From: Phyllobacterium calauticae
GTDB taxonomy: Bacteria; Pseudomonadota; Alphaproteobacteria; Rhizobiales; Rhizobiaceae
Assembly: GCF_019991125.1 (NCBI RefSeq)
Contig: NZ_JAGENB010000002.1
Span: forward strand, 310,001-374,000
Reading direction: 5' to 3'
Length of the DNA stretch: 64,000 nucleotides
Position 1 is the first letter of the stretch. Each line of letters begins with the position of its first letter. Position numbers and translations under genes: made by a program. The notes below the pieces were generated by a model. That model was given only the letters and a program-made list of their open reading frames with translations, did no database searches and was not told the DNA's origin. Below, piece by piece: positions 55,122 to 64,000 of the stretch.

Positions 55122-56204
55122 ATGCTTTATTATCTGGCCGGTCTGGCGGAACATATCCAATTTCTGAACGTGTTCCGCTACATCACGTTCAGGACCGGCG
55201 GCGCGCTGATCACCTCGGCGCTGATCGTGTTTCTGTTCGGTCCCCGCATCATCGACTCCCTGCGTGTCCGGCAGGGCCGCGGCCAGCCGATCCGCGCGGA
55301 CGGCCCGCAAACCCACTTCAAGAAGGCCGGGACGCCAACCATGGGCGGCCTGATGATCATGACCGGTATCCTGATCTCGTCGCTGCTCTGGGCCAACTGG
55401 TCCAACATCTATGTCTGGGTCGTGCTTCTGGTTGCCGTGAGCTTCGGGGCCATCGGCTTCTATGATGATTATCTCAAGGTCAGCAAACAGTCGTTCAAGG
55501 GCTTTTCAGCCCGCGCGCGCCTCGGCATCGAGTTTCTGGTCGCCGCGCTGGCCGGTCTTGCCATCATGTGGGCGGGGCAGGAACCGTTCTCTTCGTCCCT
55601 GACCTTCCCCTTTGCCAAGCAGCTGATCCTCAATCTCGGCATTTTCTTCGTTCCCTTTGCCGCCTTCGTCATGGTCGGCGCGGGCAATGCCGTCAATTTC
55701 ACCGACGGTCTCGATGGCCTTGCCACCGTTCCGGTGATGATCGCCGCCGCCTCGTTCGGGGTGATCGCCTACCTCGCCGGTAATGCGATCTTTGCCGATT
55801 ACCTGCAGATCCATTTCACGCCGGGCACGGGTGAACTTGCCGTGGTTCTCGGCGCTGTCATTGGCGCGGGTCTCGGTTTTCTCTGGTTCAACGCGCCGCC
55901 CGCCGCCATTTTCATGGGTGATACCGGGTCGCTGGCGCTGGGCGGCCTCATCGGTGCCGTCGCCGTTGCCACCAAGCACGAAATCGTTCTGGCCATCATC
56001 GGCGGCGTCTTCGTCATGGAAGCCATGTCAGTCATCATCCAGGTCACCTCGTTCAAGCTGACGGGAAAACGCGTGTTCCTGATGGCGCCGATCCACCACC
56101 ATTTCGAAAAGAAGGGCTGGACCGAGAGCCAGGTCGTGATCCGCTTCTGGATCATCGCCGTCATTCTCGCGCTGATCGGCCTTTCCACACTCAAGCTCAG
56201 ATAA
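55122..56204 (+). CDS. mraY: phospho-MurNAc-pentapeptide transferase MraY
   Basis: 360 aa integral membrane enzyme with ten spans making lipid I on undecaprenyl phosphate. Catalytic and substrate motifs are [22 protein letters not shown] (Asp pair), [25 protein letters not shown] and [14 protein letters not shown] with its His trio. Follows murF by 25 bases. Confidence 0.97.
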   Translation: MLYYLAGLAEHIQFLNVFRYITFRTGGALITSALIVFLFGPRIIDSLRVRQGRGQPIRADGPQTHFKKAGTPTMGGLMIMTGILISSLLWANWSNIYVWVVLLVAVSFGAIGFYDDYLKVSKQSFKGFSARARLGIEFLVAALAGLAIMWAGQEPFSSSLTFPFAKQLILNLGIFFVPFAAFVMVGAGNAVNFTDGLDGLATVPVMIAAASFGVIAYLAGNAIFADYLQIHFTPGTGELAVVLGAVIGAGLGFLWFNAPPAAIFMGDTGSLALGGLIGAVAVATKHEIVLAIIGGVFVMEAMSVIIQVTSFKLTGKRVFLMAPIHHHFEKKGWTESQVVIRFWIIAVILALIGLSTLKLR

Positions 56205-56214
56205 GGCCAGTTGC

Positions 56215-57615
56215 ATGATCGCTGCCCACTCCTTGCAGGACAAGACCGTCGCGCTCTTCGGGCTCGGCGGGTCGGGTATTGCGACGGCAAAGGCGATTGC
56301 AGCCGGCGGTGCGAAGGTCATTGCCTGGGACGACAATCCGGAGAGCGTTGCGCGGGCGCAGGGCGCCGGTATCGACACCAGTGACCTGCGGTTGGTCGAC
56401 TGGAAGCAGTTCTCGTCCTTCGTCCTGTCGCCCGGCGTGCCGCTGACCCATCCGCGCCCGCACTGGACGGTGGATCTCGCCCGCGCCGCAGGCGTTGAAA
56501 TCATCGGCGATGTCGAACTCTTCGTGCGCGAGCGCAATCTGGCGGGAAAGAACAGCCCGTTCATCGCCATCACCGGCACCAACGGCAAGTCGACGACGAC
56601 GGCGCTGATCGCCCATATCATCAGGGCGTCGGGCCGTGACATGCAGCTGGGCGGCAATATCGGCACCGCCGTGATGACGCTGGAGCCGCCGGCGGATGGC
56701 CGCCACTATGTCGTGGAATGCTCGTCCTACCAGATCGATCTGGCACCGTCGATCAATCCGACCGCCGGTATCCTTCTGAACCTGACGCCGGATCATCTCG
56801 ACCGGCATGGCACCATGCAGCACTATGCCGAGATCAAGGAACGGCTGGTCGCGGGCAGCGAGACGGCGATTGTCGGTGTCGACGACAGTTTCTGTGCCGC
56901 CATTGCCGACCGGCTGGAGCGTGCAGGCAAGCCGGTGATCCGCATTTCCAAGCGCCTGCCTATCCCGAACGGCTATTTCGCCGACGGGGCGACGCTGTAT
57001 CTCGCCGAAAACGGCGCGAAAACCGCTGTCGCTTCGCTGCATGGCATCGGGTCGCTGCGCGGCGAGCACAATGCGCAGAACGCGTTGGCAGCTTTTGCCG
57101 CCTGCCGTTCCGTCGGCCTCTCGGCGGATGAGATCAATGCGGGCCTCAAAACCTTTCCTGGCCTTGCGCACCGCATGGAGCAGGTGGCGCGGCAGGGCAG
57201 GACGTTGTTCGTCAACGATTCCAAGGCGACCAATGCGGATGCGGCCGCGCCCGCGCTGTCGTCCTTCCCGCGCATCTACTGGATTGCCGGCGGCCTGCCC
57301 AAGGAAGGCGGCATCGCTTCCCTTTCCGGTTTTTTCCCGCGTATCGCCAAGGCCTATCTGATCGGCGAGGCGGCACCGCAATTCGCCGCAACGCTTGGCG
57401 AGGCGGCACCCTATGAGATTTCGGGCACGATCAGTGCAGCGGTGGAACATGCCGCGCGGGACGCGGCCGGCGACGGATCGCAGGAAGCTGTGGTCCTGCT
57501 GTCGCCCGCCTGTGCCAGTTTCGACCAGTTTCAGAATTTCGAGAAACGCGGCGAGGCATTCCGCTCCGCCGTATTGGCGCTTGCAGGCGCTTCACCGATT
57601 GAAGGGGCAAACTGA
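56215..57615 (+). CDS. murD: UDP-MurNAc-L-alanine:D-glutamate ligase MurD
   Basis: 466 aa. [17 protein letters not shown] begins the uridine-binding domain, [17 protein letters not shown] is the P-loop, [11 protein letters not shown] and [14 protein letters not shown] follow, and the C-terminal domain has [17 protein letters not shown]. It adds D-glutamate to UDP-MurNAc-L-Ala. It ends in TGATG with ftsW. Confidence 0.95.
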   Translation: MIAAHSLQDKTVALFGLGGSGIATAKAIAAGGAKVIAWDDNPESVARAQGAGIDTSDLRLVDWKQFSSFVLSPGVPLTHPRPHWTVDLARAAGVEIIGDVELFVRERNLAGKNSPFIAITGTNGKSTTTALIAHIIRASGRDMQLGGNIGTAVMTLEPPADGRHYVVECSSYQIDLAPSINPTAGILLNLTPDHLDRHGTMQHYAEIKERLVAGSETAIVGVDDSFCAAIADRLERAGKPVIRISKRLPIPNGYFADGATLYLAENGAKTAVASLHGIGSLRGEHNAQNALAAFAACRSVGLSADEINAGLKTFPGLAHRMEQVARQGRTLFVNDSKATNADAAAPALSSFPRIYWIAGGLPKEGGIASLSGFFPRIAKAYLIGEAAPQFAATLGEAAPYEISGTISAAVEHAARDAAGDGSQEAVVLLSPACASFDQFQNFEKRGEAFRSAVLALAGASPIEGAN

Positions 57616-58772
57616 TGGTAAGCCGCATTGACCGTGGACCCGTCGCCGACTGGTGGTGGACAATTGACCGTTTCCTTTTGGCCGCCTGCCTCAGCCTGAT
57701 GGGTCTCGGCATCCTTCTCTCCTTCGCCGCGAGCCCCGCCGTTGCCGAGCGCATCGGTCTTGAGAGTTTTTACTTCGTCAAGCACCAGTCGATGTTCATG
57801 GTGCCTGCGGTGTTCGTCATGTTCGCCGTGTCGTTCATGGCGCCGCGCACCATCCGCCGCTTTGCCATCATCCTGCTCGGTCTCTCCATGCTGGCGATGG
57901 TTGGCGCCCTGTTCTTCGGCATCGAAGTCAAAGGCGCGCGCCGCTGGGTGTCGCTGGCGGGCATCTCCATCCAGCCATCCGAATTCATGAAACCGGCCTT
58001 TGTCATTGTCTGCGCCTGGCTGTTTTCCGAGAATGAGCGGCGCAAGGATATTCCCGGCAACTTCTTCTCCATGGTGCTGTTCGGCGTTGTCGCGGCATTG
58101 CTGGTGGCGCAGCCCGACCTTGGCCAGACCATTCTGACCGCCATCACCTGGGGCGCCATGTTCTTCATGGCCGGTGTGCCGTGGCTGTGGATCATCAGCC
58201 TTGGCGTTCTCGGCGTTGCCGGTTTCTTCGGCGCCTACACGATCTTCCCGCACGTGGCGGGCCGTATCGACCGTTTCATGACCGGCGAAGGCGATACATT
58301 CCAGGTGGATGCCGGGCGCGAAGCGATTATTCGCGGCGGCTGGCTCGGGCAAGGGCCCGGCGAAGGCACCATCAAGCGCATCATCCCTGACAGCCACACG
58401 GACTTCATCTTCTCGGTGACTGCCGAGGAGTACGGCATCGCGCTCTGCCTGCTGATCGTGCTGATCTTCGCCTTCATCGTCATTCGCGGCCTGTCGATCG
58501 CGCTGAAGGAGCGGGACGATTTCACCCGCCTTGCCGTCTCCGGCCTCGTCATCCTGTTCGGCTTCCAGTCGATCATCAACATTTCGGTGAACCTGCACCT
58601 GATGCCCGCAAAGGGCATGACGCTGCCGTTCATCTCCTATGGCGGCTCGTCGCTCATCTCGGTGGCAATTTCGACGGGACTGCTACTGGCGCTGACAAGG
58701 CGCAGACCCGAGGGCAGGCGGTCGGCGACGCTGGCAAACACCAAAACGCCGTCACTGGCCAACGCTATCTGA
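57615..58772 (+). CDS. ftsW: septal peptidoglycan polymerase FtsW (SEDS)
   Basis: 385 aa SEDS-family glycosyltransferase with about ten spans. Visible are [37 protein letters not shown] with the essential-type Asp, [28 protein letters not shown], and [20 protein letters not shown]. It polymerises lipid II at the septum with FtsI. Coupled to murD by a one-base overlap. Confidence 0.95.
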   Translation: MVSRIDRGPVADWWWTIDRFLLAACLSLMGLGILLSFAASPAVAERIGLESFYFVKHQSMFMVPAVFVMFAVSFMAPRTIRRFAIILLGLSMLAMVGALFFGIEVKGARRWVSLAGISIQPSEFMKPAFVIVCAWLFSENERRKDIPGNFFSMVLFGVVAALLVAQPDLGQTILTAITWGAMFFMAGVPWLWIISLGVLGVAGFFGAYTIFPHVAGRIDRFMTGEGDTFQVDAGREAIIRGGWLGQGPGEGTIKRIIPDSHTDFIFSVTAEEYGIALCLLIVLIFAFIVIRGLSIALKERDDFTRLAVSGLVILFGFQSIINISVNLHLMPAKGMTLPFISYGGSSLISVAISTGLLLALTRRRPEGRRSATLANTKTPSLANAI

Positions 58773-58779
58773 GGGACTG

Positions 58780-59889
58780 ATGTCGAAGGGGATTATTGTT
58801 CTGTGTGCCGGGGGCACGGGCGGGCACCTGTTTCCGGCGGAAGCGCTGGCGCATGTGCTGATCGAACGCGGCTGGGATATCCATCTGGCAACCGATGACC
58901 GGGCCGAACGGTTCGCCGGGAGCTTTCCGGCCAGGGAAATCCATGTGGTGCGCTCCGCCACCATCGGCGGACGCAACCCGATTTCTCTCGCCCGCACCTT
59001 CTGGACGCTCTGGCAGGGCAATCTCGATTCCCGCAAACTGTTCCGGCGCCTGAAGCCGAAGCTGGTGGCGGGCTTCGGCGGCTATCCGACCCTGCCGCCG
59101 CTCTATGCGGCGACGGCGCTGAAAATCCCGACGCTCATCCACGAACAGAATGCCGTGATGGGCCGTGCCAACAAGGCGCTGGCTGCCCGCGTCAATGCCA
59201 TTGCCGGCGGGTTCCTGCCGCAGGGCGAAGGCCCCTATGCCGGCAAGATCGTGGTGACGGGCAATCCCGTCCGCCCGGCCGTGCTGGCGGAAGTCGGCAA
59301 GGCCTACAAGGCATCGCAGGCGCACCAGCCGTTTCATTTTCTGGTGTTCGGCGGTAGCCAGGGCGCGTCATACTTTTCAACTGCCATCCCCGCTGCCATC
59401 CAGCTTCTGTCGCCGGAGGACCGGGCCCGTCTGGTGCTGACACAGCAGGCCCGCGCCGAGGACGAGGCGCAGGTGCGCTCCGCCTATCAGGCCATGGGCG
59501 TCAAGGCCGAGGTCGCGCCATTCTTCAAAGATATGCCGCGGCGCATTTCCGATGCGCATTTCGTCCTGTCGCGCTCCGGCGCCTCGACCGTGTCGGAAAT
59601 CGCGGCTATCGGCCGCCCGGCCATTCTCGTTCCCTTCCCGCATGCGCTTGACCACGATCAGGCGGCGAATGCCGCTGCCTTGCAGGCCGCGGGCGGAGCC
59701 GATGTCATCAAGCAGTCGGAACTGTCGCCGGAGCGGATCGCCCATATCCTCGCCAGCGCCATGCACGAACCGACGCGGCTGGCATTTATTGCGGAAAAAG
59801 CCCGCTCGACGGGCAAGCCGGACGCTGCAAGGTTGCTTGCCGACCTCACAGAGGCTATTGCATCCGGCCAATCCCTTACGGTGAGATGA
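58780..59889 (+). CDS. murG: UDP-GlcNAc:lipid I GlcNAc transferase MurG
   Basis: 369 aa GT28 enzyme forming lipid II at the inner face of the membrane. It has [60 protein letters not shown] and the donor-site segment [31 protein letters not shown]. Starts 7 bases after ftsW. Confidence 0.96.
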   Translation: MSKGIIVLCAGGTGGHLFPAEALAHVLIERGWDIHLATDDRAERFAGSFPAREIHVVRSATIGGRNPISLARTFWTLWQGNLDSRKLFRRLKPKLVAGFGGYPTLPPLYAATALKIPTLIHEQNAVMGRANKALAARVNAIAGGFLPQGEGPYAGKIVVTGNPVRPAVLAEVGKAYKASQAHQPFHFLVFGGSQGASYFSTAIPAAIQLLSPEDRARLVLTQQARAEDEAQVRSAYQAMGVKAEVAPFFKDMPRRISDAHFVLSRSGASTVSEIAAIGRPAILVPFPHALDHDQAANAAALQAAGGADVIKQSELSPERIAHILASAMHEPTRLAFIAEKARSTGKPDAARLLADLTEAIASGQSLTVR

Positions 59890-59940
59890 GTTCGCTATGA
59901 CCTCGTCTCCTTCTGAAGTTTTCAAAAAAGGAGTGCGTCC

Positions 59941-61341
59941 ATGAAGATGCCGCTCAACATCGGTCTTGTTCATTTCATCGGTATCGGCGGTATCGGCATG
60001 AGCGGCATTGCCGAAGTCCTGCACAATCTCGGCTACAAGGTTCAGGGTTCCGATCAGTCGGACAGCGCCAATGTGCAGCGTCTGCGCGACAAGGGGATTG
60101 AAGTCTTTGTCGGACACGATGCGGATAATCTCGGCGATGCCGAGGTTATCGTGGTGTCGACGGCGATCAAGAAGAGCAATCCGGAACTCGTTGCCGCACG
60201 CGAAAAACTTTTGCCCATCGTGCGCCGGGCGGAAATGCTGGCGGAACTCATGCGCTTCCGTCAGGCGGTCGCCATCGGCGGCACGCACGGCAAGACCACG
60301 ACCACCTCGATGGTGGCAACCCTGCTCGATGCGGGCAATCTCGATCCGACCGTCATCAATGGTGGTATCATCAACGCCTATGGCACCAATGCCCGCATGG
60401 GCGCGGGCGAATGGATGGTGGTGGAAGCCGACGAGAGCGACGGCACCTTCCTGAAGCTGCCTGCCGACATCGCCGTGGTCACCAATATCGATCCGGAGCA
60501 TCTCGATCACTACGGCACGTTCGACCGGGTGCGCGAAGCCTTCCGGCAGTTCGTCGAGAACGTGCCGTTCTACGGTTTCGGCGTCATGTGCCTTGATCAT
60601 CCGGAGGTGCAATCGCTGGTGTCGCGCATCGAGGACCGCCGTGTCATCACCTATGGTGAAAACCCGCAGGCTGACGTGCGCTTTGTCAATCTCGTGGTCG
60701 ATGGACCGACCTCGCAGTTCGACGTGCAGATTTCCAGGCGCAAGACCGGCGAGACCACCGAGATCAAGGGCCTGCGGCTGCCGATGCCCGGCAGGCACAA
60801 TGTGTCGAATGCGACAGCGGCGATTGCCGTGGCGCACGAGCTCGGCATTTCCGCCGAGGACATCAAGAAGGGCCTGTCGTCTTTCGGCGGCGTGAAGCGG
60901 CGCTTTACCCATACCGGTTCGTGGAAAGGCGTCGACGTGTTCGACGATTACGGGCATCACCCGGTCGAGATCAAGGCCGTGCTGAAAGCGGCGCGCGATT
61001 CCGCCAAGGGCCGGGTGATCGCTGTCGTCCAGCCGCACCGCTTTACCCGTCTGGCGAGCCTCTTTGACGAGTTTGCGGCGTGCTTCAACGATGCCGATAC
61101 CGTGATCGTCGCGCCGGTCTATACCGCAGGTGAAGACCCGATCGAGGGCGTCACATCGGAAGCGCTGGTGTCGCGCATCAGGACGGCGGCGCACCGCGAC
61201 GCCCGCTACATCAACGGTCCGCAGGAAATCGCGCCATTGATCGCCACCATCGCCAAGCCTGACGATTTCGTGATCTTCCTTGGAGCCGGCAACATCACCC
61301 AGTGGGCCTATGCCTTGCCAAAAGAGCTGGCTGCGCTTTAG
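59941..61341 (+). CDS. murC: UDP-MurNAc:L-alanine ligase MurC
   Basis: 466 aa. IHFIGIGG-type start ([18 protein letters not shown]), P-loop [63 protein letters not shown] and [17 protein letters not shown] are present. It adds the first amino acid to UDP-MurNAc. The last bases of its TAG stop are formed by a TA target sequence plus the first G of the insertion-like element that follows. Confidence 0.96.
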   Translation: MKMPLNIGLVHFIGIGGIGMSGIAEVLHNLGYKVQGSDQSDSANVQRLRDKGIEVFVGHDADNLGDAEVIVVSTAIKKSNPELVAAREKLLPIVRRAEMLAELMRFRQAVAIGGTHGKTTTTSMVATLLDAGNLDPTVINGGIINAYGTNARMGAGEWMVVEADESDGTFLKLPADIAVVTNIDPEHLDHYGTFDRVREAFRQFVENVPFYGFGVMCLDHPEVQSLVSRIEDRRVITYGENPQADVRFVNLVVDGPTSQFDVQISRRKTGETTEIKGLRLPMPGRHNVSNATAAIAVAHELGISAEDIKKGLSSFGGVKRRFTHTGSWKGVDVFDDYGHHPVEIKAVLKAARDSAKGRVIAVVQPHRFTRLASLFDEFAACFNDADTVIVAPVYTAGEDPIEGVTSEALVSRIRTAAHRDARYINGPQEIAPLIATIAKPDDFVIFLGAGNITQWAYALPKELAAL

Positions 61342-61612
61342 AGCATTCTCCGGCCATAGTGACCTATTCTGACGGAGGAATGTTGGGCCAAGATCAAGCA
61401 AAGACAGGAAGGCCCGCACCCTTCGTGCGGGCGAGTGGCTTTGCGCCGGAATTGGCGCAACAGGCTCCGTCCCTTCGGGTTTCCGGCTGGCGGACACCCA
61501 CTTTGTCAGGCGGCGTCGCCCGATGGAAAGACATCGGCCTCGCCACCTTCCGCGTGGACTGTCTCGCCATCCGGGAAACAGAATATGGCCAATATGGCCG
61601 GAAAATGCTCTA
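61339..61612. mobile_element. 270-bp MITE-like palindromic element with TA duplication, between murC and murB
   Basis: The element proper is 61341-61610. Its ends are inverted repeats: over the 20 bases 61339-61358 and 61593-61612 only one position differs, and a looser match continues inward for about another 12 bases. TA flanks both ends, as for mariner/IS630-type target duplication. The interior has two clear hairpins, CCCGCAC/GTGCGGG near 61412 and TTGCGCC/GGCGCAA near 61440, and no transposase. Confidence 0.7.
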
Positions 61613-61668
61613 ATTTTGCGGTTGCGTCCGGTTCGACGGCCGGACGCCATAACTGCTGGAAGGATATC

Positions 61669-62643
61669 ATGTCTTCAAGGATTGACGGCGAGGCCCTGCT
61701 TGGCAAGCTGGGGGATCGTTTCTCGGGGCTGCGCGGGCGGCTGACGCCCAATATGGGTATGGAAAAGGTGACCTGGTTCCGCGCCGGCGGCCCGGCGGAA
61801 GTCATGTTCCAGCCTGCCGACGAAGAAGATCTGGCAGCCTTCCTGCAGGCCGTTCCCGAAGAATATCCCATCCTTGTCGTGGGCATCGGTTCCAACCTTC
61901 TGGTGCGCGACGGCGGCGTCCCGGGTTTTGTCGTGCGCCTCTCCGCCAAGGGCTTCGGCGATGTCGAGCGCGTCGGCGATACGCAGTTGCGGGCGGGTGC
62001 CGCGACCCCGGACAAGCGGCTTGCCGCGGCGGCGCTTGAGGCGAAGATTGCCGGTTTCCATTTCTACCACGGCATTCCCGGCGGGCTGGGCGGCGCGCTG
62101 CGCATGAACGCCGGTGCCAACGGGGTCGAGACGCGCGAGCGGGTGATCGAGGTGCGGGCACTCGACCGCAGGGGCAATGTGCATATCCTGTCCAACGCCG
62201 ACATGGGCTATGCCTATCGCCATTGCGGCGCAGCCGGCGACCTGATCTTCACCTCCGCCTTGCTGGAAGGAACGCCCGGTGAAACCCATGCCATTCAGGC
62301 GGCGATGCATGCGGTGCAGCAGCACCGCGAAACCGTGCAGCCGATCCGCGAGAAGACCGGCGGCTCGACCTTCAAGAATCCGGAAGGCACATCCGCCTGG
62401 AAGGAAATCGACGCGGCGGGCGGTCGCGGCCTGATGATCGGTGGCGCACAGATGTCACCGATGCACTGCAATTTCATGATCAATACCGGCACCGCCAGCG
62501 GACATGATCTGGAAACGCTCGGCGAGACGATCCGCTCGCTCGTGCTGCAAAACTCCGGCATCCATCTGCACTGGGAAATCAAGCGTCTGGGACTTTTCCG
62601 TCCCGGCCAGGAAGTGCAGGAGTATATGGGGCAGCTTTTGTAG
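61669..62643 (+). CDS. murB: UDP-N-acetylenolpyruvoylglucosamine reductase MurB
   Basis: 324 aa FAD enzyme reducing enolpyruvyl-UDP-GlcNAc to UDP-MurNAc. Type I features include [71 protein letters not shown] and the late Glu region. The start is ATG 61669 after GGAAGG; the frame is open upstream only through the insertion element. A terminator follows the gene. Confidence 0.95.
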   Translation: MSSRIDGEALLGKLGDRFSGLRGRLTPNMGMEKVTWFRAGGPAEVMFQPADEEDLAAFLQAVPEEYPILVVGIGSNLLVRDGGVPGFVVRLSAKGFGDVERVGDTQLRAGAATPDKRLAAAALEAKIAGFHFYHGIPGGLGGALRMNAGANGVETRERVIEVRALDRRGNVHILSNADMGYAYRHCGAAGDLIFTSALLEGTPGETHAIQAAMHAVQQHRETVQPIREKTGGSTFKNPEGTSAWKEIDAAGGRGLMIGGAQMSPMHCNFMINTGTASGHDLETLGETIRSLVLQNSGIHLHWEIKRLGLFRPGQEVQEYMGQLL

Positions 62644-62668
62644 CAAAAACCGAAATTTTTTTACGATG

Positions 62669-62696
62669 AATCAGAGGCGCGTTTGCCTCTGATTTT
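62669..62696 (+). terminator. terminator after murB
   Basis: A perfect 10-bp stem (AATCAGAGGC with GCCTCTGATT, loop GCGTTT) runs straight into TTTTG. It separates murB from ddlB, splitting the dcw cluster into two transcription units. Confidence 0.85.
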
Positions 62697-62708
62697 GTTT
62701 CCGAAATC

Positions 62709-62817
62709 GAATCGCAAACACTTTTTTTTACGCCAAATTTCATTGTTGAATCAAAGGGGACTTGTCACGGAATCAACTCTCTGATTCTTTAGGGGCAAGC
62801 GTTAACTGATTTGAGTC
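62709..62817. promoter_or_regulatory. cluster of five GANTC (CcrM methylation) sites upstream of ddlB-ftsQ
   Basis: GANTC occurs at 62709, 62748, 62770, 62783 and 62813, with a sixth at 62668 inside the terminator stem. The region is the AT-rich promoter-like gap before ddlB. In alphaproteobacteria CcrM methylates GANTC and, with GcrA, times transcription of division genes. The sites are seen directly; regulation is inferred. Confidence 0.6.
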
Positions 62818-62922
62818 GGCTGATTTGGTCAGCCTCGGGTGCCTGCGGTCTCGATCGCCGGGCGTGCGGAGACTTATGTCGTTTTTCGGCTTTGATGGGG
62901 ATGTGTACAAGGGGTTGCCTTC

Positions 62923-63849
62923 ATGGCGAAAAAGCATGTTGCGGTGCTGATGGGCGGATTTTCATCGGAGCGTCCGGTGAGTCTCTCCTCGGGCAATGCC
63001 TGCGCCGATGCTTTGGAGGCCGAGGGCTATCCGGTCACTCGCGTCGACGTGACCCGGGACATCGCCAGCGTGCTGGCAGAGCTGCGCCCCGATGTGGTGT
63101 TCAATGCGCTGCATGGTCCTTTCGGCGAGGACGGTACGATCCAGGGCATCCTCGAATATCTGGAAATTCCCTATACCCATTCCGGCGTGCTTGCGTCGGC
63201 GCTGGCCATGGACAAGGAGCAGGCGAAGACCATCGCCAGGGCTGCCGGTATTCCCGTGGCCGAAGCCAAGGTGATGAACCGTTTCGATTTCACCACGAAA
63301 CATCCGATGAAGCCGCCCTATGTGGTCAAGCCCGTCAATGAGGGGTCGAGCTTCGGTGTCGTCATCGTCAAGGAGGATCAGTCGCATCCGCCGCAGGTGA
63401 TCACCTCGGCGGAATGGAAATATGGCAACACCGTCATGGTCGAACGCTACATCCATGGGCGCGAACTGACATGCGCCGTGATGGGCGATGTGGCCATCGG
63501 GGTGTGTGAAATCATTCCCGTGGGTCATCAGTTCTACGATTATGATTCAAAATATGTTGCAGGCGGATCAAATCATGTGTGTCCGGCTAAAATTTCACTA
63601 AAAATTTACCAAAAAATACAAACACTAGCACTCAAGGTGCATCAGGCAATTGGATGTAAAGGGATTAGCCGGTCGGACTTCCGTTACGACGACCGTTTTT
63701 CCGAAGATGGCGAACTGATTTGGCTGGAGATAAACACCCAGCCGGGCATGACTCCAACATCTCTTGTACCTGATATCGCCAAAGCCGCGGGGCATACCTT
63801 CGGTGAATTGTTGAGTTGGATGGTGGAGGACGCATCGTGTTTGCGTTGA
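62923..63849 (+). CDS. ddlB: D-alanine:D-alanine ligase
   Basis: 308 aa ATP-grasp ligase supplying D-Ala-D-Ala for MurF. Present are [75 protein letters not shown], and [20 protein letters not shown]. The part from about 63541 to 63660 is only about 35% G+C with many A/T-ending codons, in contrast to the rest of the gene, though the protein stays in frame and fully domain-like. The end overlaps ftsQ by 13 bases. Confidence 0.95.
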   Translation: MAKKHVAVLMGGFSSERPVSLSSGNACADALEAEGYPVTRVDVTRDIASVLAELRPDVVFNALHGPFGEDGTIQGILEYLEIPYTHSGVLASALAMDKEQAKTIARAAGIPVAEAKVMNRFDFTTKHPMKPPYVVKPVNEGSSFGVVIVKEDQSHPPQVITSAEWKYGNTVMVERYIHGRELTCAVMGDVAIGVCEIIPVGHQFYDYDSKYVAGGSNHVCPAKISLKIYQKIQTLALKVHQAIGCKGISRSDFRYDDRFSEDGELIWLEINTQPGMTPTSLVPDIAKAAGHTFGELLSWMVEDASCLR

Positions 63850-64000
63850 AGGGCAAAAAAGGACACCCCCGGGGTGTGGCGCCAGTGTCTTCGGACAGGA
63901 TGGCGGCTTTTGGCCGTTTCCGCTTCGTCCTGCCGAAATTCCTGCGCAAGCCTGTGCGCGTCTTCACCCGCATGGTCGAAGGGGAGGTTCATATCCCCAA
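63837..64000 (+). CDS. ftsQ: cell division protein FtsQ, N-terminal part (cut by window end)
   Basis: A GTG at 63837, inside the end of ddlB, opens a frame that stays open to the window end: [19 protein letters not shown] and then [30 protein letters not shown]. The basic N-terminal tail and the place directly after ddlB are those of rhizobial FtsQ. About 54 codons are visible; the membrane helix and POTRA domain lie outside. It scaffolds FtsBL in the divisome. Confidence 0.85.
   Translation, partial: MFALKGKKGHPRGVAPVSSDRMAAFGRFRFVLPKFLRKPVRVFTRMVEGEVHIP

Noticed and set aside
61302-61613. 103-codon plus-strand frame spanning the end of murC and the insertion element
   Set aside because: Begins inside murC in another frame and crosses the inverted repeats. 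It may recur with the element, but nothing supports translation.

Overview
The window is about 64 kb of GC-rich, densely coded chromosome from an alphaproteobacterium of the order Hyphomicrobiales (Rhizobiales). The evidence is the gene content: rnpB directly upstream of a dcw cluster beginning with mraZ, UgpBAEC, BtaAB betaine-lipid enzymes, a cobalamin riboswitch on bluB, an ArsR-methyltransferase fusion next to metF, and a cluster of GANTC (CcrM-type) sites in front of ddlB-ftsQ. Codon use and protein sequences look most like the Brucella/Ochrobactrum-Phyllobacterium neighbourhood. That placement is by recognition, not by a search. I see no prophage, plasmid functions, CRISPR array or tRNA.

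Layout. (1) 1-5.2 kb: the end of a methionine importer (metI tail, metQ) faces a glycerol-3-phosphate importer (ugpBAEC) that has a three-unit Pho box. (2) 5.3-16.3 kb: a divergent amino-sugar / cell-wall-sugar salvage locus. One arm is BadF-type kinase, GntR regulator, SIS enzyme and NagA, followed by PncA. The other arm is MurQ, an ABC sugar importer and a Gfo/Idh/MocA oxidoreductase. Operator-like repeats lie between the arms. (3) 16.5-21.8 kb: aldo/keto reductase, UDP-glucose dehydrogenase, and a GT2 / LAB_N / GT39 trio likely to modify lipid A or LPS core. (4) 21.9-25.7 kb: an operon of alpha/beta hydrolase, CaiB-type CoA transferase and ThDP enzyme, of unknown pathway. (5) 25.7-34.9 kb: ettA, a MOSC protein, riboswitch-bluB, DUF2293, ArsR-methyltransferase/metF, a 28-residue membrane peptide, an EamA exporter and a group IV PLP decarboxylase. 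(6) 34.9-47.6 kb: a MITE-like insertion, several peptidoglycan hydrolases (MltB-type, GH25, amidase, SLT), a lipase-like protein lacking the nucleophile serine, btaAB with a candidate Pho box, a MarR-controlled EmrAB-type pump, a lipoprotein and a DjlA-like protein. (7) 47.7-64 kb: RNase P RNA, then mraZ-rsmH-ftsL-ftsI-murE-murF-mraY-murD-ftsW-murG-murC-(insertion element)-murB // ddlB-ftsQ, with ftsQ cut by the window end.

How the genes work together. The last third makes lipid II and the division machinery. Scattered upstream are enzymes that cut peptidoglycan (35-47 kb) and a locus that could recover amino sugars from it (6-16 kb). Two sets of genes share Pho-box-like sites: import of glycerol-3-phosphate and synthesis of phosphorus-free betaine lipid, a coherent phosphate-starvation response.

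The less ordinary observations are two short non-autonomous insertion-like elements placed exactly at stop codons (34914-35185 and 61339-61612), a cluster of GANTC sites before ddlB, a sharply AT-rich patch inside ddlB, a 36-bp palindrome built from three TACGTA units at 9-bp spacing, a lipase-fold protein with Glu at the nucleophile position, and a hairpin-rich intergenic stretch near 26.0 kb that could be an unannotated small RNA. No wholly new multi-gene defence or mobile system is evident.
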